Part shown: positions 7,383-17,153 of the stretch, one piece after another | Position numbering within the stretch: the stretch's first letter is position 1 | Layout: every line of letters begins with the position of its first letter | Program-made: the position numbers and the translations under genes | Notes under the pieces: model-generated | Database searches by the model: none | What the model was told of the DNA's origin: nothing | The model's input: the letters and a program-made list of their open reading frames with translations, nothing else | Assembly: GCA_945949085.1 (NCBI GenBank) | Contig: CAMFDJ010000025.1 | Location: 1-42,977 of the forward strand | From: an uncultured Lachnospiraceae bacterium | GTDB lineage: Bacteria; Bacillota; Clostridia; Lachnospirales; Lachnospiraceae | Reading direction: 5' to 3' | Length of the DNA: 42,977 nt

Positions 7383-9050
7383 ATGGAGCAGTACACCGGA
7401 AAATCAGTATTTCAGTCAATTGCAATCGGACCTGTTTTTCTGTACCAAAAGGCGCAGGCTACTGTTATCAGGAGACATGTGGAGGACGCAGAGTCTGAAA
7501 TAGAGCGATTTGATAAAGCCAGGGAAAAAGCGCAGGAAATGCTTGCAGTTTTATATAAGAAGGCAGTTGCAAAGGTGGGGCAGTCCGGGGCGGATATTAT
7601 TGAAGTGCATAGGATGATGCTTGAGGATGCAGAATATCTGGACTGTGTTTATCACATGATTCGCAGCCGGCAGGTCAATGCGGAATTTGCGGTTGCGACA
7701 ACACGGGACAATTTTTCGGCCATGTTTGCAGCGATGGATGATGCGTATATGCAGGCACGTGCGGCAGATGTCAAGGATATTTCAGAGCGATTGCTCCATG
7801 TCTTGACCGGTATGGAAGAAACGGAAGATATGGAAGAGATGGATCGGCCTGTGATTCTGTGCGCTAGGGATCTGGCACCGAGCGAAACACTGCGGCTCGA
7901 CAAAACAAAGCTGCTTGCCTTTGTGACGGAGTTTGGAAGCACGAATTCTCACACGGCAATTCTGGCACGCAATATGGGGATTCCTGCGCTTGTCGGGATT
8001 GCGCCTAAGGACTGCTTCAATGGCAAAATGGCAATCGTGGACGGAACGACAGGGACTTTGATCATAGATCCGACGCAAGAGGTGCTAAGTGCCTATCAGG
8101 AGAAAAAGGCAGCGCAGGAGCGTAACAGGCAGCTTTTGCAGGAGCTTAAGGGAAAACCGACCTGTACGAGGGACGGAAAGGAGATAAAGCTTTATGCCAA
8201 CATTGGCAGCGAAAAGGATGTGGCAGGAGTCCTTGCGAATGATGCCGGCGGGATCGGACTGTTCCGCAGTGAATTTTTGTATCTGGAGGCAGATACGTAT
8301 CCCACAGAGGAGGCGCAGTTTCAGATTTACAGGACGGTTGCCGAAAAAATGGAAGGGAAAAAGGTGATCATCCGCACACTGGATATCGGTGCTGACAAAC
8401 AGGCGGATTACTTTGGACTTGGGCATGAGGAAAATCCTGCAATGGGACTTCGCGCAATCCGGATCTGTCTGACCAGACCGGAAGTCTTCAAGACGCAGCT
8501 TCATGCAATTCTGCGCGCAAGTGTGTATGGCAATCTTTCTGTCATGTTCCCGATGATCACTTCTGTGTGGGAGATCAGGAAGGCAAAAGAGATTTTGGAG
8601 GAGGTTAAGACAGAGCTTGCAAAGAATGAGATTCCGTTTCGTGATGTTGAGATTGGTGTGATGATTGAGACACCGGCTGCTGTCATGATTTCGGACCTTT
8701 TGGCAAAGGAAGTGGATTTCTTCAGCATCGGCACAAATGATCTGACGCAGTATACACTTGCGATTGACCGTCAGAACCAAAGCCTGGATCTGTTTTATGA
8801 TCCGCACCATGAAGCGGTTCTGCGCATGATTGAAATGACAGTTACAAATGGTCACAGGGAAAATATTTGGGTGGGAATCTGCGGCGAGCTCGCTGCAGAT
8901 ATGGAGCTGACAGAATGCTTTTTGCAGATGGGCGTGGATGAATTATCTGTTTCTCCTTCCTATATCCTGCCGCTTCGAAGGCGCATTGGAGAGATAGATT
9001 CTGAGGGGATACATGCAACAGAGGATTTGACCATGCGTGATGCGCAGTAA
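7383..9050 (+). CDS. ptsI: PTS enzyme I, phosphoenolpyruvate-protein phosphotransferase
   Basis: The 555-residue protein starts the phosphotransferase cascade, taking phosphate from PEP and passing it to HPr. The phosphorylated His190 lies in GSTNSHTAILARNMGIPALVG. The C-terminal PEP-binding barrel shows GGIGLFRSEFLY, MFPMITSVWEI, GVMIETPAAV, FFSIGTNDLTQYTLA and the active-site Cys in GICGELAAD. Length is close to the usual 570. GGAGGT precedes the ATG. HPr (ptsH), often next to it, is not here. It follows the GH32 gene by 77 bases without an obvious strong terminator, so partial co-transcription is possible. Confidence 0.95.
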   Translation: MEQYTGKSVFQSIAIGPVFLYQKAQATVIRRHVEDAESEIERFDKAREKAQEMLAVLYKKAVAKVGQSGADIIEVHRMMLEDAEYLDCVYHMIRSRQVNAEFAVATTRDNFSAMFAAMDDAYMQARAADVKDISERLLHVLTGMEETEDMEEMDRPVILCARDLAPSETLRLDKTKLLAFVTEFGSTNSHTAILARNMGIPALVGIAPKDCFNGKMAIVDGTTGTLIIDPTQEVLSAYQEKKAAQERNRQLLQELKGKPTCTRDGKEIKLYANIGSEKDVAGVLANDAGGIGLFRSEFLYLEADTYPTEEAQFQIYRTVAEKMEGKKVIIRTLDIGADKQADYFGLGHEENPAMGLRAIRICLTRPEVFKTQLHAILRASVYGNLSVMFPMITSVWEIRKAKEILEEVKTELAKNEIPFRDVEIGVMIETPAAVMISDLLAKEVDFFSIGTNDLTQYTLAIDRQNQSLDLFYDPHHEAVLRMIEMTVTNGHRENIWVGICGELAADMELTECFLQMGVDELSVSPSYILPLRRRIGEIDSEGIHATEDLTMRDAQ

Positions 9051-9059
9051 ATTACATCG

Positions 9060-9088
9060 TTTCGCAATCGCTTAAATGGTGCTATACT
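9060..9088 (+). promoter_or_regulatory. possible promoter of the antiporter-trkA pair
   Basis: TATACT (9083-9088) lies 17 bases after a weak TTTCGC (9060-9065). The next gene starts at 9134. Confidence 0.35.
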
Positions 9089-9133
9089 ATAAAATTAAGA
9101 TTATTCAGTTTTATAAGAGGGAGGATAAAGCGC

Positions 9134-10426
9134 ATGAGTGTACTTGCGTATTTTGCCGTCATCGCGTTATTGATCGCGGTGATCGGGGTAGTCAACGAAA
9201 AGTGGCTGCATATACAGAGCGATATTGTGCTGGTGTTGTTTTCGCTCGGTATCAGTCTGCTGGTTTTATTACTGGAGAGGATTCCGGGGGCATCGGCCGG
9301 TGTGCTTGCGCTCAAGGCAAAAAATGATTTCGATTTTGCATCGTATCTTTTAGATGATGTGCTTTGTTTTATGCTGTTTGCGGGAGCCAGCAGGGTTTCC
9401 ATGACCAAGTTTAAACAGAATATCAGACCCATCAGTCTGCTGGCACTTGTCGGAACGGTGGTATCTTCCGTTGTGTACGGTGTATTGTTCTTTGGTGTGG
9501 CAACTGTTTTTCATATGAATATGAGCTTTTTCACCTGCGTTCTGCTCGGCTGTATTGTCTCACCGACAGATCCGATTGCGGCAACCGGCATTCTGAATAA
9601 GCTTGGCATGTCGAAAAATGTGACTTCCGTCATAGAATGCGAGTCGTTGTTTAATGATGGAACGGGCGTGGCTCTTTTTTTGTTTATCAAAGGAATTGTT
9701 TCGCAGAAAAGTGGCGGCAACTTTTTCTATATCATGGGAAAAGAGCTGTTTGGTGCGCTCGCAGTCGCATTTGTGGTGTCTTTTTTGATGTTTTCCATGC
9801 TGCGGCTGACGAAAGACCCCGTCAAGCATATCATCATCAGTCTGACAGATGTCATGCTGGTCTATGCGATCTGTGAACATATGGGCTTTTCCGGTGTCAT
9901 TGCTTCTGTTGTCTGCGGTATGTGCTTTGGGTATATGAGAAGCCGTATGGAGAGGCAGCTCCTCGTCATAGATCCGGGTGACTTATATAATGATTTCTGG
10001 GAAGTGGTGGAGAGTATTTTAAATGCCATGCTGTTTGTACTTCTGGGCTTATCGGTCATGAATGCACCGGTTAGCAGATTTTTTGCAGTTCTGGTGCCGG
10101 CGGGTATCATTGCAGTCATGCTTTCCCGTTATGCAGGTGTCAGGACATGTACGCTGTTTATGGATCATAAGAGGATGCCGGGCAATTACAGCTGCAGGGA
10201 GTTTTCCATGCTGATGACATGGAGTGCTTTAAAGGGCGGCTTGTCTTTGGCACTGGCACTTGGAACGGCAGAGCTTTTGACACCGGAGGTCTATAAAATC
10301 GTATTAAATACCGCTTATCTGACAATCTTCTTTACCGTATTGGTACAGGGACTGACAACAAAGCGGGTGTATCTGGCGATAGAGAAGCAGAGAGTCAACC
10401 GAATCAAACAGGAAAGGAACAGGTAA
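9134..10426 (+). CDS. CPA1-type cation/proton antiporter
   Basis: A 430-residue, 12-13 segment membrane protein of the NhaP/CPA1 group, which exchanges Na+ or K+ for protons. The core motifs are SPTDPIAATGIL and, one helix later, ECESLFNDGTGVALFLF, whose Asn-Asp pair is the expected ion and proton site. A further helix carries WSALKGGLSLALALG. There is no long cytoplasmic C-terminal tail. GGGAGG before the ATG supports the start. A TrkA-type nucleotide-sensing protein starts 6 bases after the stop, which suggests the antiporter is gated by that soluble partner. Ion preference cannot be read. Confidence 0.87.
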   Translation: MSVLAYFAVIALLIAVIGVVNEKWLHIQSDIVLVLFSLGISLLVLLLERIPGASAGVLALKAKNDFDFASYLLDDVLCFMLFAGASRVSMTKFKQNIRPISLLALVGTVVSSVVYGVLFFGVATVFHMNMSFFTCVLLGCIVSPTDPIAATGILNKLGMSKNVTSVIECESLFNDGTGVALFLFIKGIVSQKSGGNFFYIMGKELFGALAVAFVVSFLMFSMLRLTKDPVKHIIISLTDVMLVYAICEHMGFSGVIASVVCGMCFGYMRSRMERQLLVIDPGDLYNDFWEVVESILNAMLFVLLGLSVMNAPVSRFFAVLVPAGIIAVMLSRYAGVRTCTLFMDHKRMPGNYSCREFSMLMTWSALKGGLSLALALGTAELLTPEVYKIVLNTAYLTIFFTVLVQGLTTKRVYLAIEKQRVNRIKQERNR

Positions 10427-10432
10427 GATAGC

Positions 10433-11800
10433 ATGAAGATCATTATAGTAGGACTGGGGCAGACAGGAAAGCTCCTCGCTGTGGTTGCTTCCAAGGAGCA
10501 TCACGAAGTGGTTGTCGTAGACAACAATAAGGAAGTCGTGGAACAGATGACGGAGAAATACAATGTGAGCGGTGTAGTGGGCAGCGGAGGCTCCCGCAAG
10601 ATTTTGCTGCAGGCCGGCGCCGACAGCGCAGATCTGCTTGTGGCACTGACACCGTTTGATGAGCTGAATATCCTGGCGTGTGCGACTGCCAAGAAACTGG
10701 GCACAAGGGAGGCGACTGCCCGGATCAGATGTCCGGAATTTGATGAGGATGAAGCTTATATTATGGAAGAATATGGGATTGACAGACTGCTCAATCCGGA
10801 AAAGGAAGTGGCAAAGGAGCTGTTTTTACATACAGAGTTGCCGGGCGGACTGCGCACAGAAGCATTTTTTGACCGCAAGCTGATCATCGCAGAGCTTTTG
10901 GTGCAGGAGGGTTGGATGATTGCCGGGCAGAAGGTAGCGCAGGTGAAGGAATTTTTTGAGACGGAAATGCTGGTTGTGGCAATCACACGCAAGCAGGATG
11001 TTATCATTCCGAACGGAAATACGGTACTCATGCCGGGTGATAAAATTGAGATCATTCTGCCGGTCAAGTCTGTCAAGCATATCATCCGCAAGCTTCATAT
11101 GAGCAGAAAACAGGTAAAACATATCCTGCTGGTCGGATGTGATACAACAGGGTATTATCTGGCGAAGGAGCTGTCCGCAGCAGGCAGCAGCTTTAAAATT
11201 CTGGAAAAGGATCAGATGCGTTGTATCGAGCTGTCTAAGCTGTTTCCGGATTCGCAGGTGATCTGTGGCGATGCAGTCGATACCAAAGCGCTGAAGGAGG
11301 AGGGGATCCGGAAAATGGATTCCTGTATCGCAGCAACGGGAGATGACCGGACGAATCTGGCAGTCTCTCTGTATGCACATGCCGAGGGCGTGCCGCAGGT
11401 ACTGACCAAGATCAATGAGATGGGATATGATGTACTGCTTCGGAAGACGGATATCAGTATGTGTGTTTCCCCAAGCAGTGTGATTGTGGAGACGCTGCTG
11501 TCCTATATCCGCAATCTGTCAAGCAGTGACAGAAGCCGGATCAAGAAGCTTTACCGCATTGCAGATGATAGGGCAGAAGCGATTGCCTTTGAGGTGACGG
11601 AAAGCTGCCGTGAGATTGGCGTTCCTTTCAAGGAACCCGGCTTTAGGCTGAAAAAGGGTATTCTGGTTGCAGCCATTATTCGGGGGAGAGATGTGATCAT
11701 ACCCGATGGCAACAGCGTCATGCAGGCGGGTGATACTGTCATTATCGTGACAGATGCCGGCAATGTATTAAAGGAGATTGATGATATTTTCGCTGAATAG
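10433..11800 (+). CDS. trkA: TrkA-type (RCK) ion-transport regulator
   Basis: The 455-residue cytoplasmic protein has two Rossmann RCK (TrkA-N) domains, with glycine loops IIIVGLGQTGKLLA at the N-terminus and ILLVGCDTTGYYLA near residue 225. Each is followed by a TrkA-C domain (NGNTVLMPGDKIEII and DGNSVMQAGDTVIIV). NAD(H) or nucleotide binding controls transport in this family. TrkA usually partners the TrkH K+ channel, but no trkH lies here, and the gene is 6 bases after a CPA1 antiporter. It may therefore regulate that antiporter, a distant TrkH, or both. The gene symbol reflects architecture, not proven partner. Confidence 0.88.
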   Translation: MKIIIVGLGQTGKLLAVVASKEHHEVVVVDNNKEVVEQMTEKYNVSGVVGSGGSRKILLQAGADSADLLVALTPFDELNILACATAKKLGTREATARIRCPEFDEDEAYIMEEYGIDRLLNPEKEVAKELFLHTELPGGLRTEAFFDRKLIIAELLVQEGWMIAGQKVAQVKEFFETEMLVVAITRKQDVIIPNGNTVLMPGDKIEIILPVKSVKHIIRKLHMSRKQVKHILLVGCDTTGYYLAKELSAAGSSFKILEKDQMRCIELSKLFPDSQVICGDAVDTKALKEEGIRKMDSCIAATGDDRTNLAVSLYAHAEGVPQVLTKINEMGYDVLLRKTDISMCVSPSSVIVETLLSYIRNLSSSDRSRIKKLYRIADDRAEAIAFEVTESCREIGVPFKEPGFRLKKGILVAAIIRGRDVIIPDGNSVMQAGDTVIIVTDAGNVLKEIDDIFAE

Positions 11801-11850
11801 CAGTACAGATTTGAGATGGTGTGATACCGGAAGAATGAAGGAGTATGTCA

Positions 11851-12729
11851 ATGAAAAAGAATAAAGTACAGGGAATCTTATACATCATACTGGCGGGCTT
11901 TTTCTTTTCCCTGATGACTTTTTTTGTCAGGATATCCGGAGATCTGCCCACCATGCAGAAGGCTTTTTTTCGCAATGCCGTGGCAGCGGTGGTTTCCATT
12001 GTGATGCTGGCAAGGAGCGAGGAGGGATTTTGCATTCAAAAGAGCAGCTGGCCGTCCCTTGCTATGCGATGCATCTGTGGCACGACGGGGCTCATCTGTA
12101 ACTTTTATGCGATTGACAGGCTTGGCCTTGCGGATGCCAATATGCTCAACAAACTGTCACCGTTTTTTGCGATTGTGATGTCTGTCTTCGTCTTAAAAGA
12201 AAAAGCAGACCGTGTCGAGTGGATGACGGTTTTTGTCGCATTTGCCGGTGCGCTGTTTGTCATCAAACCATCATTTCAGGTCACTTCCTTTTACGGTTTT
12301 GTGGGGATGCTGGGTGGACTTGGTGCCGGTGTGGCATACACCTTTGTGCGCAGGCTCGGTAAGATGGGAGAGAGAAGTCCGGTGATTGTGATGTGCTTTT
12401 CTGTTTTCTCCTGTCTGGTCACATTGCCGTTTGTGCTTTTTGACTATGCCCCGATGTCTTGGCGTCAGCTTATGACTTTGCTGCTGGCAGGGCTTTGTGC
12501 CACCGGTGGTCAGTTTTCCATCACAAAGGCATATACAAAAGCGCCGGCGAAAGAAATATCCGTGTTCGATTATTCGCAGATTTTGTTTGCGGCACTGCTC
12601 GGTATGTTGTTTTTGCAGGAGACACCCGATCGGTACAGTCTGCTCGGTTATGTGATCATCATTGGTACGGCCGTCTATAAATGGAGATATACGCTGAAAA
12701 AGGATGGCGCTGCTTTGACCTCGAAATAA
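11851..12729 (+). CDS. EamA/DMT-family transporter
   Basis: The 292-residue product is a ten-segment drug/metabolite transporter made of two EamA repeats of five helices each (repeat 1 ends near GALFVIKPSF, repeat 2 near YVIIIGTAVYKW). These carry small metabolites across the membrane; the substrate is unknown. AAGGAG at 11838-11843 lies 7 bases before the ATG at 11851 and only 1 base before the ATG at 11845, so the former is chosen. It follows trkA by 50 bases and may share its transcript. Confidence 0.85.
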   Translation: MKKNKVQGILYIILAGFFFSLMTFFVRISGDLPTMQKAFFRNAVAAVVSIVMLARSEEGFCIQKSSWPSLAMRCICGTTGLICNFYAIDRLGLADANMLNKLSPFFAIVMSVFVLKEKADRVEWMTVFVAFAGALFVIKPSFQVTSFYGFVGMLGGLGAGVAYTFVRRLGKMGERSPVIVMCFSVFSCLVTLPFVLFDYAPMSWRQLMTLLLAGLCATGGQFSITKAYTKAPAKEISVFDYSQILFAALLGMLFLQETPDRYSLLGYVIIIGTAVYKWRYTLKKDGAALTSK

Positions 12730-12868
12730 TGGTTCGGAAGAATGAAGAAAGAAACAGTATGTCGATTATTGTATCAAATGAGCGAAAAAAGTATACAAAA
12801 AACAAGAATTGCTGTAAAATACACAAAAGAGTTTTTTTGTGTAAAAAGGGAATCGGAGGAAAAGGGGA

Positions 12869-14281
12869 ATGAGAAAGAGTATCGGGAAAAAAGTCATTTT
12901 GATGTTATCTGCACTGGGTGTTATGCTGCTTTTGGTCGTTCTGATGAATATGTCGGCACTGCAGATCATCAGCAATCTGAACGGAGAAATCTCAAACGGA
13001 ATCACGGAGCTGAAAACGGCGGCCGAAATCAGGGATTCTGTCGGAATTCTGCAGGCGGAGGAAGGATTGAATACAAACGGTAAAGAGATTGCTATGCGCA
13101 TTACCGGTACCATTATTTTTGATATTGTTCTGGTGGTTGTCATTCTGATCAGTATGGCGATCATCATTGTTGTGGCGATTCGTAAGATTGCTACGCCGGC
13201 GAAAAGTGCAGATGCACAATTGAAGGAGATTGTCAGGGATATTACAGCAGACAGGATTGATCTGACGAAACGGATACAGGTAAGTTCTGTGGATGAGATC
13301 GGTCAGCTTGTGGGTGGTATCAATGTGTTTATGGAATCTTTGCAGGAGCTTGTCAGAAAGCTCCAGAAGGAGACCTCCAACATGGAGATTTCCGTAAACA
13401 ATACGGCTGCACAGGTGGAAAATTCCAACAATAGTGTGATGAATGTATCGGCGCTCATGCAGCAGCTCGCTGCAAGTATGCAGGAAATATCCGCAACGAT
13501 GGAACAGCTTCAGAATGCGGGTTCTGATAATCTGCAGGGCATCCGTAATATCAGTCAGAGTGCAGATGAGGGAAATGATATCGTTTCCGATATTAAGGTG
13601 CGTGCAGATGCCATGTACAGGCAGACGCAGGAAAGCCGTGAGACGACAGTCCGTACCATGCAACAGATCGGGCAGGAGCTCACGAGTGCAGTGGCTGACA
13701 GCCAGAAGGTGAGTCAGATCAACCAGCTTACCAATAATATTTTAAAAATTGCAAGCCAGACCAATCTCCTTGCACTGAATGCATCCATTGAGGCGGCACG
13801 CGCAGGAGAGGCGGGAAAAGGCTTTGCGGTTGTGGCAGAAGAGATCAGACAGCTTGCGGACAGCAGCCGTGATACGGCCAGTGATATTCAGAATGTCAGC
13901 AGTATGGTGATGCAGGCAGTGGAGCAGCTGAGTGCAAATGCACAGAAGATGTTGCAGTTTGTTGACAAGGATGTTGTGGCAGATTATGATTCCTTTGTAG
14001 AGGTTGTGACCAGATATGAGCAGGATGCGGACACCATCAGTGTGATCTTTCAGGATTTTGCGGCAAAGGCAGCCGAAATGGCAGGCAATATGCAACACAT
14101 GAGCGATGGTATCCGTGATATTACCGCAACAGTAGAGGAGGGCGCAAACGGGATTTCCCATGCAGCCGGAGATACAGCCGCCCTTGCAGATGCGATTGTA
14201 CAGATCAAGGAGGGAACAGACCAGAATAAGCGGATCTACGAAGACCTGAAGAAAGAGGTCAGCAGATTTGAAAAAGCATAG
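12869..14281 (+). CDS. methyl-accepting chemotaxis protein with a very short sensor loop
   Basis: A 470-residue chemoreceptor. Transmembrane segments lie at about residues 9-29 and 80-104, a HAMP-like linker follows ([26 protein letters not shown]), then a long coiled coil with the CheA/CheW-contacting hairpin [28 protein letters not shown] near residue 300. The outside region is only about 50 residues, against about 150 or more for a four-helix sensor, so it probably lost its ligand domain by internal deletion or senses through the membrane or HAMP. GGAGG (12855-12859) supports the start. No other chemotaxis or flagellar gene is in the window. Confidence 0.88.
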   Translation: MRKSIGKKVILMLSALGVMLLLVVLMNMSALQIISNLNGEISNGITELKTAAEIRDSVGILQAEEGLNTNGKEIAMRITGTIIFDIVLVVVILISMAIIIVVAIRKIATPAKSADAQLKEIVRDITADRIDLTKRIQVSSVDEIGQLVGGINVFMESLQELVRKLQKETSNMEISVNNTAAQVENSNNSVMNVSALMQQLAASMQEISATMEQLQNAGSDNLQGIRNISQSADEGNDIVSDIKVRADAMYRQTQESRETTVRTMQQIGQELTSAVADSQKVSQINQLTNNILKIASQTNLLALNASIEAARAGEAGKGFAVVAEEIRQLADSSRDTASDIQNVSSMVMQAVEQLSANAQKMLQFVDKDVVADYDSFVEVVTRYEQDADTISVIFQDFAAKAAEMAGNMQHMSDGIRDITATVEEGANGISHAAGDTAALADAIVQIKEGTDQNKRIYEDLKKEVSRFEKA

Positions 14282-14369
14282 GGAAGTAAGCAAAGGGATT
14301 ATTTTGGAACATAGATAGCGCACAAGTAAATTGTAAGATAATGTAACATGTATGAATACTACTTCAAAA

Positions 14370-14414
14370 AATGCCGACACTGTGATAGAATGAATCTGTC
14401 AGTGTCGGCATTAT
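14370..14414 (+). terminator. intrinsic terminator-like hairpin
   Basis: AATGCCGACACTG (14370-14382) pairs with CAGTGTCGGCATT (14400-14412). The plus-strand T-run is short, while an A-run precedes the left arm. It separates the chemoreceptor from the next gene. Confidence 0.65.
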
Positions 14415-14448
14415 TGTCGCCTGTCAATAAATTGTATGGAGAAAAAAC

Positions 14449-15378
14449 ATGAGTAAAGTATTGGTGACGGGCGGAGCAGGTTTTATCGGCTCTCATTTGT
14501 GTGAAAGATTATTAAACGACGGAGAAAAGGTCATCTGTCTGGACAATATGTTCACAGGCACCTACGACAATATCAAGGATTTCATAAGTAATCCGAACTT
14601 TGAATTTGTGAACGGAAATGTGATCGATCCGCTGCAGTATGAGGTGGACAAGATCTTCAATCTGGCATGTCCTGCCAGTCCCATCCATTATCAGTATGAT
14701 CCGATCATGACCACGAAGACCAGCTTTATGGGAGCACTCAATGTGCTCAATCTGGCAAAGAAAAACGGTGCCACCGTATTGCAGGCGAGCACGAGCGAGA
14801 TTTACGGTGATCCGGAGATGCATCCGCAGCGCGAGGAATACCGCGGCAATGTCAGCACCATCGGTCCGAGAGCATGCTATGATGAGGGAAAACGCGTGGC
14901 GGAGACCCTGTTTTTTGATTACTACCGCAAATATCATGTGGATATCAAGGTCATTCGTATTTTTAATACCTATGGACCGCATATGCTGGAGAACGACGGA
15001 AGAGTTGTCTCCAATTTTATCGTGCAGGCATTGCATAACAAGCCGATCACCATCTACGGTGACGGCAGTCAGACAAGGAGTTTCTGCTATGTCAGCGATA
15101 TGGTGGAGGCGATGATACGGATGATCGATGCGAAGGATTTCCATGGTCCTGTCAATCTGGGAAATCCGTATGAGCTGACAGTGCGCCAGCTAGCAGAAAT
15201 GATTGTGGAAAAAACCGGTTCTTCCTCAAAAATCGTGTATGAACCGCTCCCGACAGATGATCCTGTGCGCAGAAAGCCGGATATTTCGCTGGCCGAAAAA
15301 CAACTTTCCTGGAAACCGGTTGTGGATATCGATACCGGACTTGACCGGACGATCGAGTATTTCAGAGCAAAATATTGA
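14449..15378 (+). CDS. UDP-glucuronate decarboxylase (UDP-xylose synthase)-like epimerase
   Basis: A 309-residue extended short-chain dehydrogenase of the UXS type, which converts UDP-glucuronate to UDP-xylose with bound NAD+. It has the Rossmann loop GGAGFIGSH (residues 7-15), [12 protein letters not shown], the characteristic [14 protein letters not shown], the catalytic Tyr144/Lys148 in [16 protein letters not shown] and [19 protein letters not shown]. Length and motifs fit UXS better than UDP-glucose epimerases. There is no glycosyltransferase next to it. Together with the next gene, a candidate glycoside hydrolase, it suggests a surface or secreted polysaccharide theme. Confidence 0.85.
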   Translation: MSKVLVTGGAGFIGSHLCERLLNDGEKVICLDNMFTGTYDNIKDFISNPNFEFVNGNVIDPLQYEVDKIFNLACPASPIHYQYDPIMTTKTSFMGALNVLNLAKKNGATVLQASTSEIYGDPEMHPQREEYRGNVSTIGPRACYDEGKRVAETLFFDYYRKYHVDIKVIRIFNTYGPHMLENDGRVVSNFIVQALHNKPITIYGDGSQTRSFCYVSDMVEAMIRMIDAKDFHGPVNLGNPYELTVRQLAEMIVEKTGSSSKIVYEPLPTDDPVRRKPDISLAEKQLSWKPVVDIDTGLDRTIEYFRAKY

Positions 15379-15433
15379 TCAGATCCAAAGTGTGTCGTAT
15401 ATGATCTTGTGAGATAAAAGGAGAAGCTTAACA

Positions 15434-16879
15434 ATGAAAGCACTGCGTAAAGTAAAACTGACACCCGCCAAATGCGGGATGGACTTAGGAGATGGAAGCG
15501 AAAGGGCAGAGTATGTGAATCAGGATTACATTCTGCATACACTTGGCCGTCCTCACCGAAATATCGGTATCATGTATACCTATTATCCAAAGGATGAGCA
15601 GTGGCCGGCGCGGATCAGCGAGGCCTGCAAGGATATGGAGATTTCCTTCCAGTGGGATTATCCGTATGATGATTATTTTCCTTATCAGGGAGGGCTTCAC
15701 GGGACAACGGAGGGACAGCCCTTTTTACAGATGCAGGATATCAGAAGGCATGGTCAGGATGTGACCCTGACCTTGACAATCGATTGTTCTTTAGAGGACG
15801 AATATCTGCGTGCCATTGCCAGGGAGCTTGCGCCTTACGGACGTATGCGGCTGCGCATCAATCACGAATGCGGCGGACATTGGTTTACGCATAATCAGAG
15901 ATTTTCTTATAAAGAGGTCGGAGAGTTTTTTGTCAGATTTGCAAAGATTGTAAAAGAGGAAGCACCGCATATCACGGTCGTCTTTTGCGGACCGACCATC
16001 GACGGTGAATCGGAAGAAGAAAAACTCATGTATGAAGAGGAATTTACGGCACCGCTTGCAGTATCTGATATTTGGTCAATAGACTGCTATCTGGCACTGC
16101 ATTACGGATGGCCGTATGATATCTGCGAAAAAGGAACAGAAAGTTACTCCATGCATCCGGTGGAAGAGTTTATTACCGATATGAAGCGGACAAGTGACAG
16201 GGCTGCTGTTGTAAATGGAGGCATCTGCAAACCGCTTGTTATTTCTGAGTTTAATACAGACGGCGATGTCACCGGACCGATGCATCAGGGTGAATCCATC
16301 AAACGCTTTGTGGAAGAACTGAAAAAATGGGACGGAGACTGGTTTGACGGATTTTCCATGTACCAGTTCAGAGACCGCGGCAGACTCGGACTCGAGATTG
16401 AAGACCCCAATCATAAATCCGTCGGTATCCCGCAGCCACTTTTAAAAGATTATAAAGAAATTCTGAAGGATCCCTATTTCATGCCGGGCATGGAAGAGGA
16501 AGGTGAGACAACGCTTCCGGCAACGCTTCGCTGGGGCGGCGCAGAGGATGCACAGGGACTTGCCATTCCGATTACCTTTGAAAAAACGCCGGAGTTTTGT
16601 GAGGTTACCTTTGAGGAAGAGCAGCTGAACCTGATGATGGAACTGAACGGCAGATGGTTCTATAAAGCACCGGGTACAAAGACAATCGATCTGATGTCTG
16701 CGTTCTTTGAGAATCCTATTGCACCAAATACAGAAATGACACTGAAGATTTTTGCGCCGCCTGCAACCGGTAAGAATGATCCCGCGCAGGGAGAAGACTG
16801 GGCAATCAACTATTATTGCACCATCAGTAAGATGCCGACGCTCCGCATTCGTTACGAATCGGTGGAAGATGTAAAATAG
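15434..16879 (+). CDS. unassigned TIM-barrel glycoside hydrolase candidate
   Basis: The 481-residue product has no signal peptide and no family I can name with certainty. It looks like a clan GH-A barrel: RLRINHECGGHWFTH puts Glu145 at the end of an apparent fourth strand (acid/base position), and LVISEFNTDG puts Glu272 at a seventh-strand nucleophile position. The His-Glu...Trp-Phe pattern recalls GH26. Several Trp/Tyr/His residues follow strands (VFCGPTIDG, DIWSIDCYLALHYGW, FDGFSMYQFRDRG). Residues after about 355 look like a beta-sandwich accessory domain. AAAAGGAG precedes the ATG. It lies 55 bases after the UDP-xylose synthase gene, with no terminator seen between them. Confidence 0.6.
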   Translation: MKALRKVKLTPAKCGMDLGDGSERAEYVNQDYILHTLGRPHRNIGIMYTYYPKDEQWPARISEACKDMEISFQWDYPYDDYFPYQGGLHGTTEGQPFLQMQDIRRHGQDVTLTLTIDCSLEDEYLRAIARELAPYGRMRLRINHECGGHWFTHNQRFSYKEVGEFFVRFAKIVKEEAPHITVVFCGPTIDGESEEEKLMYEEEFTAPLAVSDIWSIDCYLALHYGWPYDICEKGTESYSMHPVEEFITDMKRTSDRAAVVNGGICKPLVISEFNTDGDVTGPMHQGESIKRFVEELKKWDGDWFDGFSMYQFRDRGRLGLEIEDPNHKSVGIPQPLLKDYKEILKDPYFMPGMEEEGETTLPATLRWGGAEDAQGLAIPITFEKTPEFCEVTFEEEQLNLMMELNGRWFYKAPGTKTIDLMSAFFENPIAPNTEMTLKIFAPPATGKNDPAQGEDWAINYYCTISKMPTLRIRYESVEDVK

Positions 16880-16897
16880 CATACAAAAGACGATGGA

Positions 16898-16924
16898 GAT
16901 ATCCCCGCCGCAGGCGGGGATATC
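16898..16924 (+). terminator. perfect 12-bp GC-rich hairpin after the hydrolase
   Basis: GATATCCCCGCC and GGCGGGGATATC flank a GCA loop. Only TT follows, so termination would be weak. The stretch from here to 17034 holds nothing else I can name. Confidence 0.55.
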
Positions 16925-17034
16925 TTAAGGTGTAGATTCCTCCGGATCATAATAGTAATTCTAAAGACCGTTACTTGCATTTTTAAGCGCACGCAAAGAA
17001 CAAATATTTGAAGGATGCTGTAAAAAATTTTTAG

Positions 17035-17074
17035 TTGACACATCTGTGCATGTAGTGTATATATAGATATATAC
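17035..17074 (+). promoter_or_regulatory. consensus promoter with palindromic operator over the -10
   Basis: TTGACA (17035-17040), a 17-base spacer and TATATA (17058-17063) form a near-ideal promoter. The perfect inverted repeat GTATATAT-AG-ATATATAC (17057-17074) covers the -10 and start region. The AT-rich two-fold site fits operators of small YtrA-type GntR proteins, one of which is encoded at 18889. Confidence 0.75.
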
Positions 17075-17153
17075 GGATGATACACGGGGCATGCATCACG
17101 CAAATCACAAAGACAAGTCTCTGATCATCATAAAATAAGAAAGAAGCAAAGCC

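Noticed and set aside
8085..8855. A 256-codon minus-strand frame opposite ptsI.
   Set aside because: It is a shadow of a fully recognised gene with no recognisable domain of its own.
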